A DNA stretch of 24,304 bases from Alistipes sp. (GCA_022511355.1 JAFLRS010000008.1:1-24304), one strand, 5' to 3'; numbered from the stretch's first letter, positions 1 to 9,520 are shown. Translations and numbers: made by a program. Notes: generated from the sequence alone by a model not told the origin.

Positions 1-2951
1 AATCGGTGGTCAATGTCGAACTCGAAGAGTCACACACCGCCATCGATGACGTAATCGTCGTTGCCTTCGGACAGACTACCAAAGAGGCTTTTACCGGCTC
101 CGCAGCAGTTATCAACGCCGACGAGCTTTCCAAACATACCACCACCAATGTGGCTGATGCTCTCGTAGGTTCGGTGGCAGGTTTGCAGATGCGCGGTTCT
201 TCGGGTGCTCCGGGAGCAGGTTCGGGCTCCATCAATATTCGCGGTCGCTCGACGATGTATGCAAGTACCGATCCGCTCATAATCGTGGACGGTTCACCCT
301 ATACGGCAAGTCTGTCGAACATCGCACCCTCCGATATCGAGAGCGTATCGGTGCTTAAAGATGCCGCTTCGGCAGCTCTTTACGGTGCCCGCGGAGCTTC
401 GGGTGTGATAATCATCACCACCAAGCGTGCGAAGTCGCAGGATGCTGTGGTGAATGTCGATATGAAGTGGGGTGTAAACTCGCGTTCGATTCAGGATTAC
501 GATGTGATTACCAATCCTGCGGCCTACTATGAGGCATATTACACGCAGCTTTACAACTACGCTTCGGTGAGCGCCGGTCTCGATGTGGTTGCCGCCAACA
601 AATGGGCCAACGAGAACATGATTAACAACTTGGGTTACAATGTTTACGATGTTCCTGCGGGTCAGTTGCTTATCGGAATGAACGGCAAGTTGAATCCTGC
701 GGCGAAGTTGGGCCGCACCTATAATTATAACGGCACGGATTACTATATGACGCCCGACAACTGGACGGATATGGCCTATGGCAATGCGTTCCGTCAGGAG
801 TATACGGTGAGCGTGAACGGCGGAAATGACCGTTCGTCGTTCTATGCAAGTATGGGTTATCTGAATGAGGACGGTGTAATCGAGTATTCGAGCTACGACC
901 GTATCAATGCGCGTTTGAAGGCCGATTATCAGGCGAAGTCGTGGTTGAAGCTGGGCGCGAATGTAGGTTTCGTGCATTCGACCCAGAAGGCTAACCCCAA
1001 TATGGATACTTCGCACGGTTCGACCAACTTGATGTATTATACGAGTATGATTGCGCCCATCTATCCGGTATATGTGCGCGTGATGGAGAACGGCAAGCCG
1101 GTAATCAAGACGGACGAGTACGGTAATCCGGCCTACGACTACGGACGTGCCACCAATGACTACTATGTTCGCCGCGGATTCCTTTCGACGGGTAACCCGC
1201 TGGGTTCGAACCGTTACAATATCGACACAAATGAAGGCAATCAGCTCAGCGGAACCTTCACGCTGGATATAGCTTTCACGAAATGGCTGAGTCTGAATGC
1301 CACGAGCAACGTGAACTGGGGTCAGAGCAACGGAACCTATTACGACAACTCCTATTATGGTCCCAAGGTGGGTGTGAACGGTGAATTGACGAAGAGTTCG
1401 ACCACGAGCTTCCGCACCAACAACGTGCAGACGCTCAACTTCCACAAGAGTTTCGGCGAGCACGATGTGAATGCGCTTATCGGTCACGAGTATTATATGC
1501 AGACGACCAAATATCTCGGGGCTCTGAAGAACGGCGGCTTCTCGCCCGATATTCCGGAGCTTTCGGCATTCGCAAAGTCTGTCGATAGTTCGTCGTACAC
1601 CAACCGCTATAACGTGGAAGGTTTCTTCGGCAGTGCGCAGTACAACTATGCGCAGCGTTACTTCGTGAGTGCATCATACCGTCGCGACGCATCGTCGAAC
1701 TTCCATCCCGATCACCGTTGGGGTAACTTCTGGTCGGTGGGTGCCGCATGGGTTATCGACAACGAGGCATGGTTCAACGCTCACTGGGTAGACCTGTTGA
1801 AACTGAAGGTCTCCTACGGACAGCAGGGTAACGACTCCATCGGTTCGTTCATGTACATGGATACCTACTATATGACGCCTTCGAGCGAGACCACCATGGC
1901 TCCTACGTTCCGTAATTTGGGTAACCCCGACATTACGTGGGAGACGACCGGAAACCTCAATGCCGGACTCGAGTTCAGTTTGTGGAACGGCCGTCTGGCC
2001 GGTGAGGTCGATTTCTACACCAAGAAGACTTCGAACCTTCTCTTCTGGATGTCGGTTCCCGAGGCGTTGGGCGTAAGAGGTTACTACGGCAACATGGGCG
2101 ACATCCGCAATCAGGGTGTCGAGGTTCAGCTGTCGGGTACTCCCGTGCGCACGAAGCTCGTGGAGTGGACCGTGAATGTAAACCTCGCCCACAACCAGAC
2201 GAAGATTCTCTCGCTGCCGGCTGACAAGATTGCCGAGAACGGCGGATTCCCCGAAGGCGGTGAGTGGTTCGAGGTGGGCAAGCCGCTTTTCAACTCGTTC
2301 TATGCGAAGTTTGCGGGACTTAACGAGAACGGTGAGGCTACCTATTGGGCGGATGCAGACCTTATAGACCCCGATACGGGTACCATGAACACCAGCAAAC
2401 CCGGTAAGAACTACTCCTATAAGACTACCGTACTTAATAACGCTTCACGTTACGAGACGGGTTCGCTGCTGCCGCTGCTGTTCGGCGGATTCAGCACCTC
2501 GCTGCGCGTATGGCGTTTCGATGTGTCGGCATCGTTCGACTATCAGATAGGCGGCAAGATTTACGACGCGCGCTATCAGTCTCTGATGACTCCTTCGACG
2601 AACGGCAACGGCGGTGAGAACTTCCACAAGGATTATACGAAGGCATGGACGACCGAGAACACCTCGAGCAACATTCCCCGCTGGCAGTACAACGACCAGT
2701 ATGCGGCTGCAGAGTCGGACCGTTGGCTCACCGATGCGTCGTATCTTAACTTCCAGTCGTTTACCGTAGGTTTCACGCTTCCGAAAATCAAGCACATCGC
2801 CAAGCTGCGCGTATACTGTGCAGGCGAGAATCTGTGGTTCTGGTCGGCACGCAAGGGCCTCGACCCGCGCTACTCATACGATTCAACCTCGACGGTATCG
2901 GTTTATTCGCCGATTCGAACCATCTCGGGTGGCGTTCAGGTTACATTCTAA
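1..2951 (+). CDS. SusC/RagA-type TonB-dependent outer-membrane transporter (5' end missing)
   Basis: Outer-membrane beta-barrel that imports oligomers (glycan or peptide) with its SusD partner, powered by TonB-ExbBD. The reading frame is open from the first bases, so the start, signal peptide and most of any N-terminal carboxypeptidase-like domain lie upstream. The visible part opens with the SusC-type hinge DDVIVVAFGQTTKEAFTGSA, then the plug domain (DPLIIVDGSPY; SVSVLKDAASAALYGARGA; GVIIITTKRAK), then about 850 residues of aromatic-rich barrel strands, ending in the outer-membrane C-terminal pattern ISGGVQVTF with a terminal Phe. About 981 residues are visible, close to a whole SusC minus its N-terminal domain. 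It lies 16 bp upstream of susD in the same direction. The family is certain; the substrate is not readable from the sequence. Confidence 0.95.
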   Translation, partial: SVVNVELEESHTAIDDVIVVAFGQTTKEAFTGSAAVINADELSKHTTTNVADALVGSVAGLQMRGSSGAPGAGSGSINIRGRSTMYASTDPLIIVDGSPYTASLSNIAPSDIESVSVLKDAASAALYGARGASGVIIITTKRAKSQDAVVNVDMKWGVNSRSIQDYDVITNPAAYYEAYYTQLYNYASVSAGLDVVAANKWANENMINNLGYNVYDVPAGQLLIGMNGKLNPAAKLGRTYNYNGTDYYMTPDNWTDMAYGNAFRQEYTVSVNGGNDRSSFYASMGYLNEDGVIEYSSYDRINARLKADYQAKSWLKLGANVGFVHSTQKANPNMDTSHGSTNLMYYTSMIAPIYPVYVRVMENGKPVIKTDEYGNPAYDYGRATNDYYVRRGFLSTGNPLGSNRYNIDTNEGNQLSGTFTLDIAFTKWLSLNATSNVNWGQSNGTYYDNSYYGPKVGVNGELTKSSTTSFRTNNVQTLNFHKSFGEHDVNALIGHEYYMQTTKYLGALKNGGFSPDIPELSAFAKSVDSSSYTNRYNVEGFFGSAQYNYAQRYFVSASYRRDASSNFHPDHRWGNFWSVGAAWVIDNEAWFNAHWVDLLKLKVSYGQQGNDSIGSFMYMDTYYMTPSSETTMAPTFRNLGNPDITWETTGNLNAGLEFSLWNGRLAGEVDFYTKKTSNLLFWMSVPEALGVRGYYGNMGDIRNQGVEVQLSGTPVRTKLVEWTVNVNLAHNQTKILSLPADKIAENGGFPEGGEWFEVGKPLFNSFYAKFAGLNENGEATYWADADLIDPDTGTMNTSKPGKNYSYKTTVLNNASRYETGSLLPLLFGGFSTSLRVWRFDVSASFDYQIGGKIYDARYQSLMTPSTNGNGGENFHKDYTKAWTTENTSSNIPRWQYNDQYAAAESDRWLTDASYLNFQSFTVGFTLPKIKHIAKLRVYCAGENLWFWSARKGLDPRYSYDSTSTVSVYSPIRTISGGVQVTF

Positions 2952-2967
2952 CAGTTAAAGAGAAGAA

Positions 2968-4656
2968 ATGAATATGAAAAAGATAGTTTTAATGATTGCA
3001 GCAGCCGGAATGATGACAGGCTGTATAAAGGAGTTCACTCCTCAGACGAGCTACGCTTCGGTCGATCAGGTGAACGATGCTCCCGGTGTATTCGAAAACT
3101 ACGTGAATGCCATCTCCAATGCCCTGACGATGGATGTATTCGATGCGGAATCTCGTGCATACGACTTCGGGTATCCGGCACTTATGATCGAGCGTGACGT
3201 GATGGGTCAGGATATAGCTTTCCGTGACGTGAACGACACCAACTGGTTTACTTCGTGGTACACTGCAGACGCTTATTTGGGTCCGCTTTACATCTATTCG
3301 CAGATTCCGTGGAGTTACTACTACCGTTATATCAAGAACTGCAACGTGGCTATCTCCGCTGCGGGCGAGAATCCTTCGGAGGAGAAGCACGCGGGAGCGG
3401 GTATAGCTTATGCAATGCGCGCACTGTTCTACATGGAGTTGGCGCAGATATATGCCCCCAAGACTTATACTCTCGACTCGCAGTCGCCCACGGTGCCCAT
3501 TCTTACCGAATCGACCACCGTCGAGCAGGCCCGAAACAATCCGCGTGCCACCAACGAGGAGATGTTCAAGTTCATTCTCGAGGATTTGAACAAAGCCGAG
3601 ACCTATTTGGCTGACTACACCCGCAAGGACAAGACCACTCCCGACCTTTCGGTGGTATACGGTCTCAAGGCTCGTGCTTATCTGCTGATGGGCGAGTGGG
3701 CCAATGCCAAGGAGTATGCCAAGAAGGCGCAGGTGGGTTACTCGATGCTTACCGAAGCGCAGTATCTCGACCGCGACAACGGTTTCAACACCCCCAATGA
3801 TGCGTGGATGCTGGCCGTTACCTACAAGCCTACCGACAACTGTATAATCGTTAATGATGCCGATACATCGTGGGGTTCGTGGATGATTATCGAAATCAAT
3901 CCCAACACCTCGGGTTGCGGTTATGCGTCGAACTACGGAGTGCCTTGCAATATCGACCGTCACCTCTACGAAACCATCAACGACAGCGACTGGCGCAAGA
4001 AGTGCTTCGTGGATTTCGCAATCGACGATATGGAGGATGAAGAGGCTCTCGAAGCTCTCAGGGCCTATACCGACCATCCCGACTGGCTGCTGTACGCTAC
4101 GGCCGGATCTTATGTTGAAATCGTGGATACCGAGCAGGCTGTCGGAGGTCTTTCGTTGAAATTCCGTCCGGGCAACGGCGATGCCGGCCGCAATAACCAG
4201 TACATAGGCTTCTGCGTATCGGTTCCCATGATGCGCGTCGAGGAGATGTACCTTATCGAGGCCGAGGCTGCCGGTATGCTCAACGAGGCCGAAGGTATCT
4301 CGCTGTTGACCGCATTCGCAAAGACCCGCGACGCCGAGTACAGCTATCCCACATACCTCGAGAAGTACCACAACAACGAAACGAGTACCTTCCAGAACGA
4401 GTGCTGGTGGCAGCGCCGCATCGAGTTGTGGGGCGAGGGTATGGCAACGTTCGACATCAAGCGTCTGAACAAGGGTATCTTCCGCTCGTATCCGGGCACC
4501 AACCACGGAGACCAGTATCAGTGGAACACCTCTTCGGCTCCCGGGTGGATGAACTACTGCATCGTGCAGACCGAGACCAACTACAACACCGCTTGCACCA
4601 ACAATCCCACTCCGATTCCTCCCGTAGGCAATTCGGACCAGGCGGAGACGTGGTAG
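2968..4656 (+). CDS. SusD/RagB-type surface nutrient-binding lipoprotein
   Basis: SusD-family lipoprotein that caps the SusC barrel and captures the ligand at the cell surface. The N-terminus (MNMKKIVLMIAAAGMMTGC) is a lipoprotein signal with Cys19 as the lipidated residue, followed by IKE, an acidic/Lys start common in surface-exported lipoproteins of this phylum. The helical TPR-like segments expected of the family are visible around residues 130-250 (for example AMRALFYMELAQIYAP and YGLKARAYLLMGEWANAKEY), and the C-terminal half has the usual RVEEMYLIEAEAAG and WWQRRIELWGEGM blocks. Its 562 residues are normal for the family. ATG codons at 2968 and 2974 are both possible starts; the first follows a purine-rich stretch (aaagagaag). 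Gap to susC 16 bp, to the next gene 36 bp, so one operon is likely. Confidence 0.95.
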   Translation: MNMKKIVLMIAAAGMMTGCIKEFTPQTSYASVDQVNDAPGVFENYVNAISNALTMDVFDAESRAYDFGYPALMIERDVMGQDIAFRDVNDTNWFTSWYTADAYLGPLYIYSQIPWSYYYRYIKNCNVAISAAGENPSEEKHAGAGIAYAMRALFYMELAQIYAPKTYTLDSQSPTVPILTESTTVEQARNNPRATNEEMFKFILEDLNKAETYLADYTRKDKTTPDLSVVYGLKARAYLLMGEWANAKEYAKKAQVGYSMLTEAQYLDRDNGFNTPNDAWMLAVTYKPTDNCIIVNDADTSWGSWMIIEINPNTSGCGYASNYGVPCNIDRHLYETINDSDWRKKCFVDFAIDDMEDEEALEALRAYTDHPDWLLYATAGSYVEIVDTEQAVGGLSLKFRPGNGDAGRNNQYIGFCVSVPMMRVEEMYLIEAEAAGMLNEAEGISLLTAFAKTRDAEYSYPTYLEKYHNNETSTFQNECWWQRRIELWGEGMATFDIKRLNKGIFRSYPGTNHGDQYQWNTSSAPGWMNYCIVQTETNYNTACTNNPTPIPPVGNSDQAETW

Positions 4657-4692
4657 CAGAAAATCAGTAATAAATTAAAGGTTTAGAAAATT

Positions 4693-5874
4693 ATGAAAAG
4701 TATCAAATATTTATTGTGGTCTCTCGCTTTGACGGCAGGCGGCGTATTTACCGCCTGCGACGTCAAGGACGACTATGTGCCGGGACAGCCCGACCGTGAT
4801 GACTGCTACAGGGTCTACTTCCCCGAACAGGAGAATACCGGATCCTTCAACATCGACCCCGAAATAGAACCCGTATTGACCTACACCGTATGCCGCGAGG
4901 TGACTGCTGATGCCATTACCGTTCCCGTGACGGTTACGGGTGCAGATGCACAGCTCTTCACCATCGAGCCTATCCGTTTCGAGGCCGGCGCTGATGAAAC
5001 CGAGTTCAACATCACCCTCTCGTCCGATACCGAACTGTTTACCTATTACAGCGTGATGATCCGTATCACCGACCCCAAGTATGCTTTGCAGTACTCCCTC
5101 TACGAGGAGGGCTCCGCAGCGTTGTCGCTGAATGTGATGCGCGGATTAATTCATCCGCTCGAGGATTCGTGGACCGTCGACGATATGTATGAAATCGAGA
5201 AGGAAGATCTCTTCAAAACGTGGCTTATGTGGGGCGTGGACTTTTTCGACGACTCTGCCGAACGTCAGCCTTTGGCTTATGTTACCTTCTCGGAGAATGA
5301 TGAAGACTTCATCGACGAGGAAGATGACGACGAGTTCTACGACCTTATCGACGTCGAAGGTCTCTCTCTCGACTATGTGGAAGATGATGATACCATTCAG
5401 TGGGAGTACTATAATGGCTTTATCCTGAACTTCTATATGCACGACAATCTCGGTCAATACGGTCCGTATTATCTCAATATCTTACCGTGTACAGCCGGAG
5501 GCGGTCGTTACGGAGCTTATGATGAAATATTGATAGGCGGTCTTGTGGATGAAGGTTATATGGCTATGGCTTACTCCGGATACTATGGCTCACTTGCCAA
5601 CGAACCTGCCGGATTCATGCTTGCCGCATTCAGCGATGAAAAGTGCGCATCTTATTTGGGTGCCTATGAGATAGTCTACAACCTTATGTTCGAAGACCCC
5701 GATGTCGTTGCGGAAGAACCTGAATCTTCGTCAGCGAAACTTCACAAAAGTACGCTCACGACTGCCAAACTCAACTCTATGGTCGGCGAGATGCATACTC
5801 CCGCCAACTTCGTGGAGAAACGCGGACGCGAACGTGCATATGCAATCATCGACGAGCTTCGCAGCCGTCGTTAG
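4693..5874 (+). CDS. acidic surface lipoprotein, third gene of the SusCD operon
   Basis: Putative surface lipoprotein of 393 residues. It has a clear lipoprotein signal ending at VFTAC (Cys22) and then DVKDD, which resembles the lipoprotein surface-export signal of Bacteroidota (Lys followed by two acidic residues near the Cys). Residues about 60-150 look like a beta-sandwich of the kind found in SusE/F-like or DUF4843-type proteins (TVPVTVTGADAQLF; VMIRITDPKYAL). Residues about 199-235 are exceptionally acidic (ENDEDFIDEEDDDEFYD and YVEDDDT), and the last 50 residues are basic and Ser/Thr/Lys-rich. No enzymatic motif is visible. Its place after susCD suggests an accessory ligand-binding protein; that role is inference. 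The operon ends at the terminator about 20 bp downstream. Confidence 0.75.
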   Translation: MKSIKYLLWSLALTAGGVFTACDVKDDYVPGQPDRDDCYRVYFPEQENTGSFNIDPEIEPVLTYTVCREVTADAITVPVTVTGADAQLFTIEPIRFEAGADETEFNITLSSDTELFTYYSVMIRITDPKYALQYSLYEEGSAALSLNVMRGLIHPLEDSWTVDDMYEIEKEDLFKTWLMWGVDFFDDSAERQPLAYVTFSENDEDFIDEEDDDEFYDLIDVEGLSLDYVEDDDTIQWEYYNGFILNFYMHDNLGQYGPYYLNILPCTAGGGRYGAYDEILIGGLVDEGYMAMAYSGYYGSLANEPAGFMLAAFSDEKCASYLGAYEIVYNLMFEDPDVVAEEPESSSAKLHKSTLTTAKLNSMVGEMHTPANFVEKRGRERAYAIIDELRSRR

Positions 5875-5895
5875 CAGCCGCTGCGGAGTTAAAAC

Positions 5896-5926
5896 AAAAA
5901 CCCGTCCTTGCAAGGACGGGTTTTTT
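5896..5926. terminator. bidirectional rho-independent terminator
   Basis: Perfect 15-bp inverted repeat: AAAAACCCGTCCTTG directly followed by CAAGGACGGGTTTTT. GC-rich core cccgtccttg/caaggacggg with a T run on the plus strand (six T) and a T-rich run on the minus strand (the complement of aaaacaaaaa). It lies between two convergent genes (lipoprotein ending 5874, permease ending 5948), so it can serve both. Confidence 0.9.
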
Positions 5927-5947
5927 GTTCGCTGACCTGCCGCCAAA

Positions 5948-7198
5948 CTACTTCCTGTCGCGCAGCAGCAGGTGTTCGAGCAGCAGTACGAATATCACTC
6001 CGGCTACGAATCCGTTGCCCGCAATCGGACGTATCAACGACGGTATGCTCGCCATGGCCTCCGACGGCGCAAATGTCAAAATTACATCCAGCATCACCGG
6101 CAAACCGATTATCATGCCGTGACGGAACTCTGTAATGCTCTGCGTGCGGTGCGCAACTTCGAATCCCGCCGCCAACTGCGTAGCCATCAAAAACAACAGC
6201 ACGCAGCCCATTACCGCCGACGGAATAGTCATCAAAAAACCGACCGCAGGAGCGCAAAAAGCTGTCGCTGTCATGACGGCAGCCGTCAGAATCAACGGAT
6301 AACGCGATGCACACGACGTCGAAGCCACAACCCCCGGACTCAACGAATAATCTACCGGTCCGATTGTCCCCAAAGAACCCGCCACGATATTCATGATGCC
6401 CGTAACGGTCATGCCCGCACGATTGCGGCGTTCCATTCTGTCGGCTCCTACCATCGCACCCAACGACTGAACCGAACCCACTTCGTTGATGAACAGCGCG
6501 ATATAACAGAACAAAAATGCCAGCAGAACACCTCCGTCGAACTCCATGCGCGGCAGCAGAACCGTCGAACGAACACTGTCGGCGGCGATATGTTCGGGGA
6601 AGCCGGTGAATGCGTACCACAGCAGCGAACCGGCAATCATGGCGACACTCACCACCGCCGTCTTCCACACTCCGCGCAACCGTTCGTTGGCAAACGCCAT
6701 CGCAATGACACCGACAACGGCAAACGCGAAGGCCGTGAGATAATGCTCCGGATCGGAGAATATCAAACCTACGATGGGCTTGGCTATCGTGAAGGATATG
6801 AGCAGCAGAATCGACACCGTAATGCGCGGCGTGAAGAGAAACATCAGTCGGCCAGTTACTCCGAACGCTCCCAGCAGGGCAATCAGCACGCCGCCCGCCA
6901 TCACCGAAGTGTATACCGTTTCGTCGGCATATCCGTGGAGCGTCGCCGCCAGAATTCCCGTCAGCAGTGCGGCTGCGGGTCCCGCAATCAACGGCAAGCG
7001 ATGACCCCAAAGCATCTGCACGAGCATGGTTGCGCCCATAACTCCGAACATCTTCTGAGTGTAGGCCACCGCCTGACCCTCGGGCGCAATGAACGAACTG
7101 GTTATTACCACCGGAATGGCTATCAACAGCCATTGAAGCGCATAGAGGAGCGTCGCACCCTTCGGCGGACGCTCGTCTGTTCCGTATTTGAGATTCAT
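5948..7198 (-). CDS. NCS2-family nucleobase/purine permease, divergent signature
   Basis: Integral membrane transporter of 416 residues in the nucleobase-cation symporter-2 (NAT/NCS2) family, usually a proton-coupled importer of xanthine, uracil or urate. Seen: about a dozen hydrophobic segments, the early IPVVITSSFIAPEG block, RLPLIAGPAAALLTG, and the TM8-like stretch ending INEVGSVQSLGAMVG, where Glu239 matches the ligand-binding Glu of UraA/UapA. The TM10 signature, normally [QEP]-N-x-G-x4-T, reads L286-S-P-G289 with T294 kept, so the Gln/Glu and Asn are absent and substrate cannot be assigned by analogy. The gene starts 18 bp after the PiT gene and is probably cotranscribed with it. Confidence 0.85.
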   Translation of the reverse strand: MNLKYGTDERPPKGATLLYALQWLLIAIPVVITSSFIAPEGQAVAYTQKMFGVMGATMLVQMLWGHRLPLIAGPAAALLTGILAATLHGYADETVYTSVMAGGVLIALLGAFGVTGRLMFLFTPRITVSILLLISFTIAKPIVGLIFSDPEHYLTAFAFAVVGVIAMAFANERLRGVWKTAVVSVAMIAGSLLWYAFTGFPEHIAADSVRSTVLLPRMEFDGGVLLAFLFCYIALFINEVGSVQSLGAMVGADRMERRNRAGMTVTGIMNIVAGSLGTIGPVDYSLSPGVVASTSCASRYPLILTAAVMTATAFCAPAVGFLMTIPSAVMGCVLLFLMATQLAAGFEVAHRTQSITEFRHGMIIGLPVMLDVILTFAPSEAMASIPSLIRPIAGNGFVAGVIFVLLLEHLLLRDRK

Positions 7199-7216
7199 AT
7201 CTTGAATTGTATGTTG

Positions 7217-9430
7217 TTAGCTGTGCTGCAGGAAGAATCGCTGCGACTTCACCAGATTGCGCGAATGAAGCACCATCGTCTTGGTTTCGTTCAGAATCGT
7301 GAGATAGAGCATACTCGCTTTGGTCGAGGTCTCCTTGTGCTTGACGCGCAGCAGCTGGTTGGTCATCGCCTCCGATATGGTCACGAACAACTCGTCGCGC
7401 AGACCCACGATGTAATCCACCTCCGAAAAATCGTTGTTGCGCAGCGTGAAATTGACCTTCGAGAAGATAATCTCCACATCGTCGTTAATCTTCATCAAAT
7501 CTTCAATCTGTTCGCGGCTCATGCCTTCGTGGTTGTTGTCGATGTGTTCGTAGCAGGGTCGTGTGATGTGGACCAGCGACTTGGCAATCTCGTTCATGTA
7601 ATCGACCACCTGAGCGTAGTAGTAGGCCGAATTTATCTCGTTGTCCTTGACGTTGTGCAGAATGGGCATAAGATTGTATTTGCGCTCCTTCGAACGCGTA
7701 TATAGGTCTTCGGCCTGCTGCTGCATCTCCTTGAGAGCCTTGCGGTTCTCCTTGAAGACGGCAATCATCGTGCGGTCGTAGATTTTGGTTGCCTGACACA
7801 TGGTGTCGGTCACCTCCGATATGCTCAGCGCGACGAGGTCCTTGGCATTGGCCGACTCTATTTTGTCGGGTTCGGGTTCTTCTCCGGCCTTTTTGTTTTT
7901 CTTGATGTTGCTGCGCACGAGCATCCAGCCGCACAGTGCCGAGATGATTATTACGGCGATGTTGCCTCCGTACATCAGAGCCAGACCCACCACGAATGCT
8001 ATCAGGAAGGCTCCGAATCCGGTGACGAACCATCCCGAGACCACGGTCAGCACTCCCGATATGCGGTAGACGGCGCTTTCGCGACCCCACGCCTTGTCGG
8101 CAAGCGACGAACCCATCGAGACCATGAAACATACGTAGGTGGTAGAGAGTGGCAGTTTGAGCGAAGTGGCTATCGAGATGAGTATGGCCGAGGTGGTGAG
8201 ATTGACCGTCGCCCTGATAAGGTCGTAGGCGGCACCTTCGCTGCGTTCTTCGTCCGGCAGTTTCACGAAACGGCTTTCGATAAAGCGTTTCACGAATTTG
8301 GGAGTAATGCTGCCCACTGCCGAGTTGATGTTCATGGCCATGCGGACCAGACCTCGCGAAGCGGCGGTAGAGCCGTATTCGCCGTCATCTTCGCTCTGAC
8401 TCGAGAGCGAGAGTTCGGTTTTGCTCACCGACAATGCGCGTTTCGAGGTCCAGAGCGTGAATATCATTATGCCGCCGGCGAGCAGCAGCAGATACATATT
8501 GGCCGAGGCGTCGGTGGCAAGAGCGCCCATAGTCATGGAGGTATCGCCGCTGGCCCGGGCCATCATGTAGGAGTCGTAGCCCGCGACGGGAACGCCGACG
8601 AAGTTCACGAGGTCGTTGCCGGCGAATGCGAGTGCCAGAGCGAATGTTCCGGCGAGTATGTTGAGTTTCAGGATGTTGATTTTGAACAGCTGCAGGAAGT
8701 ATAGCAGAGCCGAGCAGGCAATCCAGATGAAGAATAGCGACAGCATCGTATTTTCGTCGATGAATCGTATGACGGCGGTGCCGGCAAGCACGTTTTTGAG
8801 TCCTTTGAACAGTGCGAAGTAGACTATTGCGGTGAACGATATTCCGCACCACAGAGCGCCGAATCGGCGGAAGACCTTGTGGTATCGGAACGAGAATATT
8901 ACGCGCGATATATACATGACCATCGAGCCGCACGAGAAGGCCAGAATCACCGAGAGCAGAATGCCGGCCACGATAGCCATTGCGCGTGTGGAGTTGATGT
9001 ATCGTCCTATTTCGGTGAGAGAAATGGCTTCGTTCGAGGTTATGACCACTATCGAGACCGCCAAAGCCGCGCCCAACAGACAGAATACCAATGCCACGGT
9101 GGTCGAGGTCGGCAGACCCATGGTATTGTAGACGTCGAGCAGTATTATGTTGGCGAGCATCACCGACAGATAGAGCATCATCACGTCGCGGAAGGTAAAG
9201 TTTGCGGGGTCGAACATACCGCTTCGTGCCACCTCCATCATTCCGCTCGAGGTGGCGGCACCTATCACGATGCCTATCGAGGCTATGGCCATGATGACCT
9301 TTATGGGAGCCGCTTTGGAGGCTATCGCCGAGTTGAGGAAGTTTGCGGCGTCGTTCATCACGCCGATGAAAAGCCCCGTTACGGCCAGAACGACCATCAC
9401 CGCGAGCATGAAAGTATAGATGTAATCCAT
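7217..9430 (-). CDS. PiT-family inorganic phosphate transporter with C-terminal PhoU-like domain
   Basis: Inner-membrane low-affinity phosphate permease. The protein has 737 residues. The N-terminal half carries the first PiT repeat signature (GVMNDAANFLNSAIASKAAP, about residues 23-42) and MGLPTSTTVALVF. The second repeat is at about 410-480 (RATVNLTTSAILISIATSLK then LPLSTTYVCF). Residues about 528-737 are soluble, helical and PhoU-like (KIYDRTMIAVFKENRKAL; YYYAQVVDYMNEIAKSLVHI), an arrangement known in Bacteroidota PiT proteins. Start ATG at 9430 lies about 28 bp below a well-formed -7 box. It is probably the first gene of a two-gene unit with the permease downstream. Substrate assignment to phosphate follows the family; nothing in the sequence suggests otherwise. 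Confidence 0.92.
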   Translation of the reverse strand: MDYIYTFMLAVMVVLAVTGLFIGVMNDAANFLNSAIASKAAPIKVIMAIASIGIVIGAATSSGMMEVARSGMFDPANFTFRDVMMLYLSVMLANIILLDVYNTMGLPTSTTVALVFCLLGAALAVSIVVITSNEAISLTEIGRYINSTRAMAIVAGILLSVILAFSCGSMVMYISRVIFSFRYHKVFRRFGALWCGISFTAIVYFALFKGLKNVLAGTAVIRFIDENTMLSLFFIWIACSALLYFLQLFKINILKLNILAGTFALALAFAGNDLVNFVGVPVAGYDSYMMARASGDTSMTMGALATDASANMYLLLLAGGIMIFTLWTSKRALSVSKTELSLSSQSEDDGEYGSTAASRGLVRMAMNINSAVGSITPKFVKRFIESRFVKLPDEERSEGAAYDLIRATVNLTTSAILISIATSLKLPLSTTYVCFMVSMGSSLADKAWGRESAVYRISGVLTVVSGWFVTGFGAFLIAFVVGLALMYGGNIAVIIISALCGWMLVRSNIKKNKKAGEEPEPDKIESANAKDLVALSISEVTDTMCQATKIYDRTMIAVFKENRKALKEMQQQAEDLYTRSKERKYNLMPILHNVKDNEINSAYYYAQVVDYMNEIAKSLVHITRPCYEHIDNNHEGMSREQIEDLMKINDDVEIIFSKVNFTLRNNDFSEVDYIVGLRDELFVTISEAMTNQLLRVKHKETSTKASMLYLTILNETKTMVLHSRNLVKSQRFFLQHS

Positions 9431-9457
9431 AACTTGATAAGTTACCGTATTCGTTTA

Positions 9458-9489
9458 CAAAGATAAGCGACCTGCGCCGAGCCGGCAAA
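9458..9489 (-). promoter_or_regulatory. Bacteroidota-type sigma promoter for the PiT gene
   Basis: On the minus strand, TTTG (9489-9486) is followed after 20 bp by TATCTTTG (9465-9458). This matches the Bacteroidota primary-sigma consensus TTTG-N19-21-TAnnTTTG exactly in both boxes and spacing. The predicted transcription start falls about 20 nt before the PiT ATG at 9430. Confidence 0.75.
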
Positions 9490-9520
9490 TCCGACCGCCA
9501 AAATTAACGATTATTTAACA

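Noticed and set aside
294..1487. 397-residue open frame on the minus strand inside the SusC gene
   Set aside because: Antisense shadow of a gene with strong codon bias; rich in Arg/His/Ile with no recognisable domain, while the plus strand encodes an unmistakable SusC protein.
5972..7705. 577-residue plus-strand frame opposite the permease and PiT genes
   Set aside because: Composition is extreme in Arg, His and Gln, it has no domain, and it crosses two well-supported membrane-protein genes and the gap between them.
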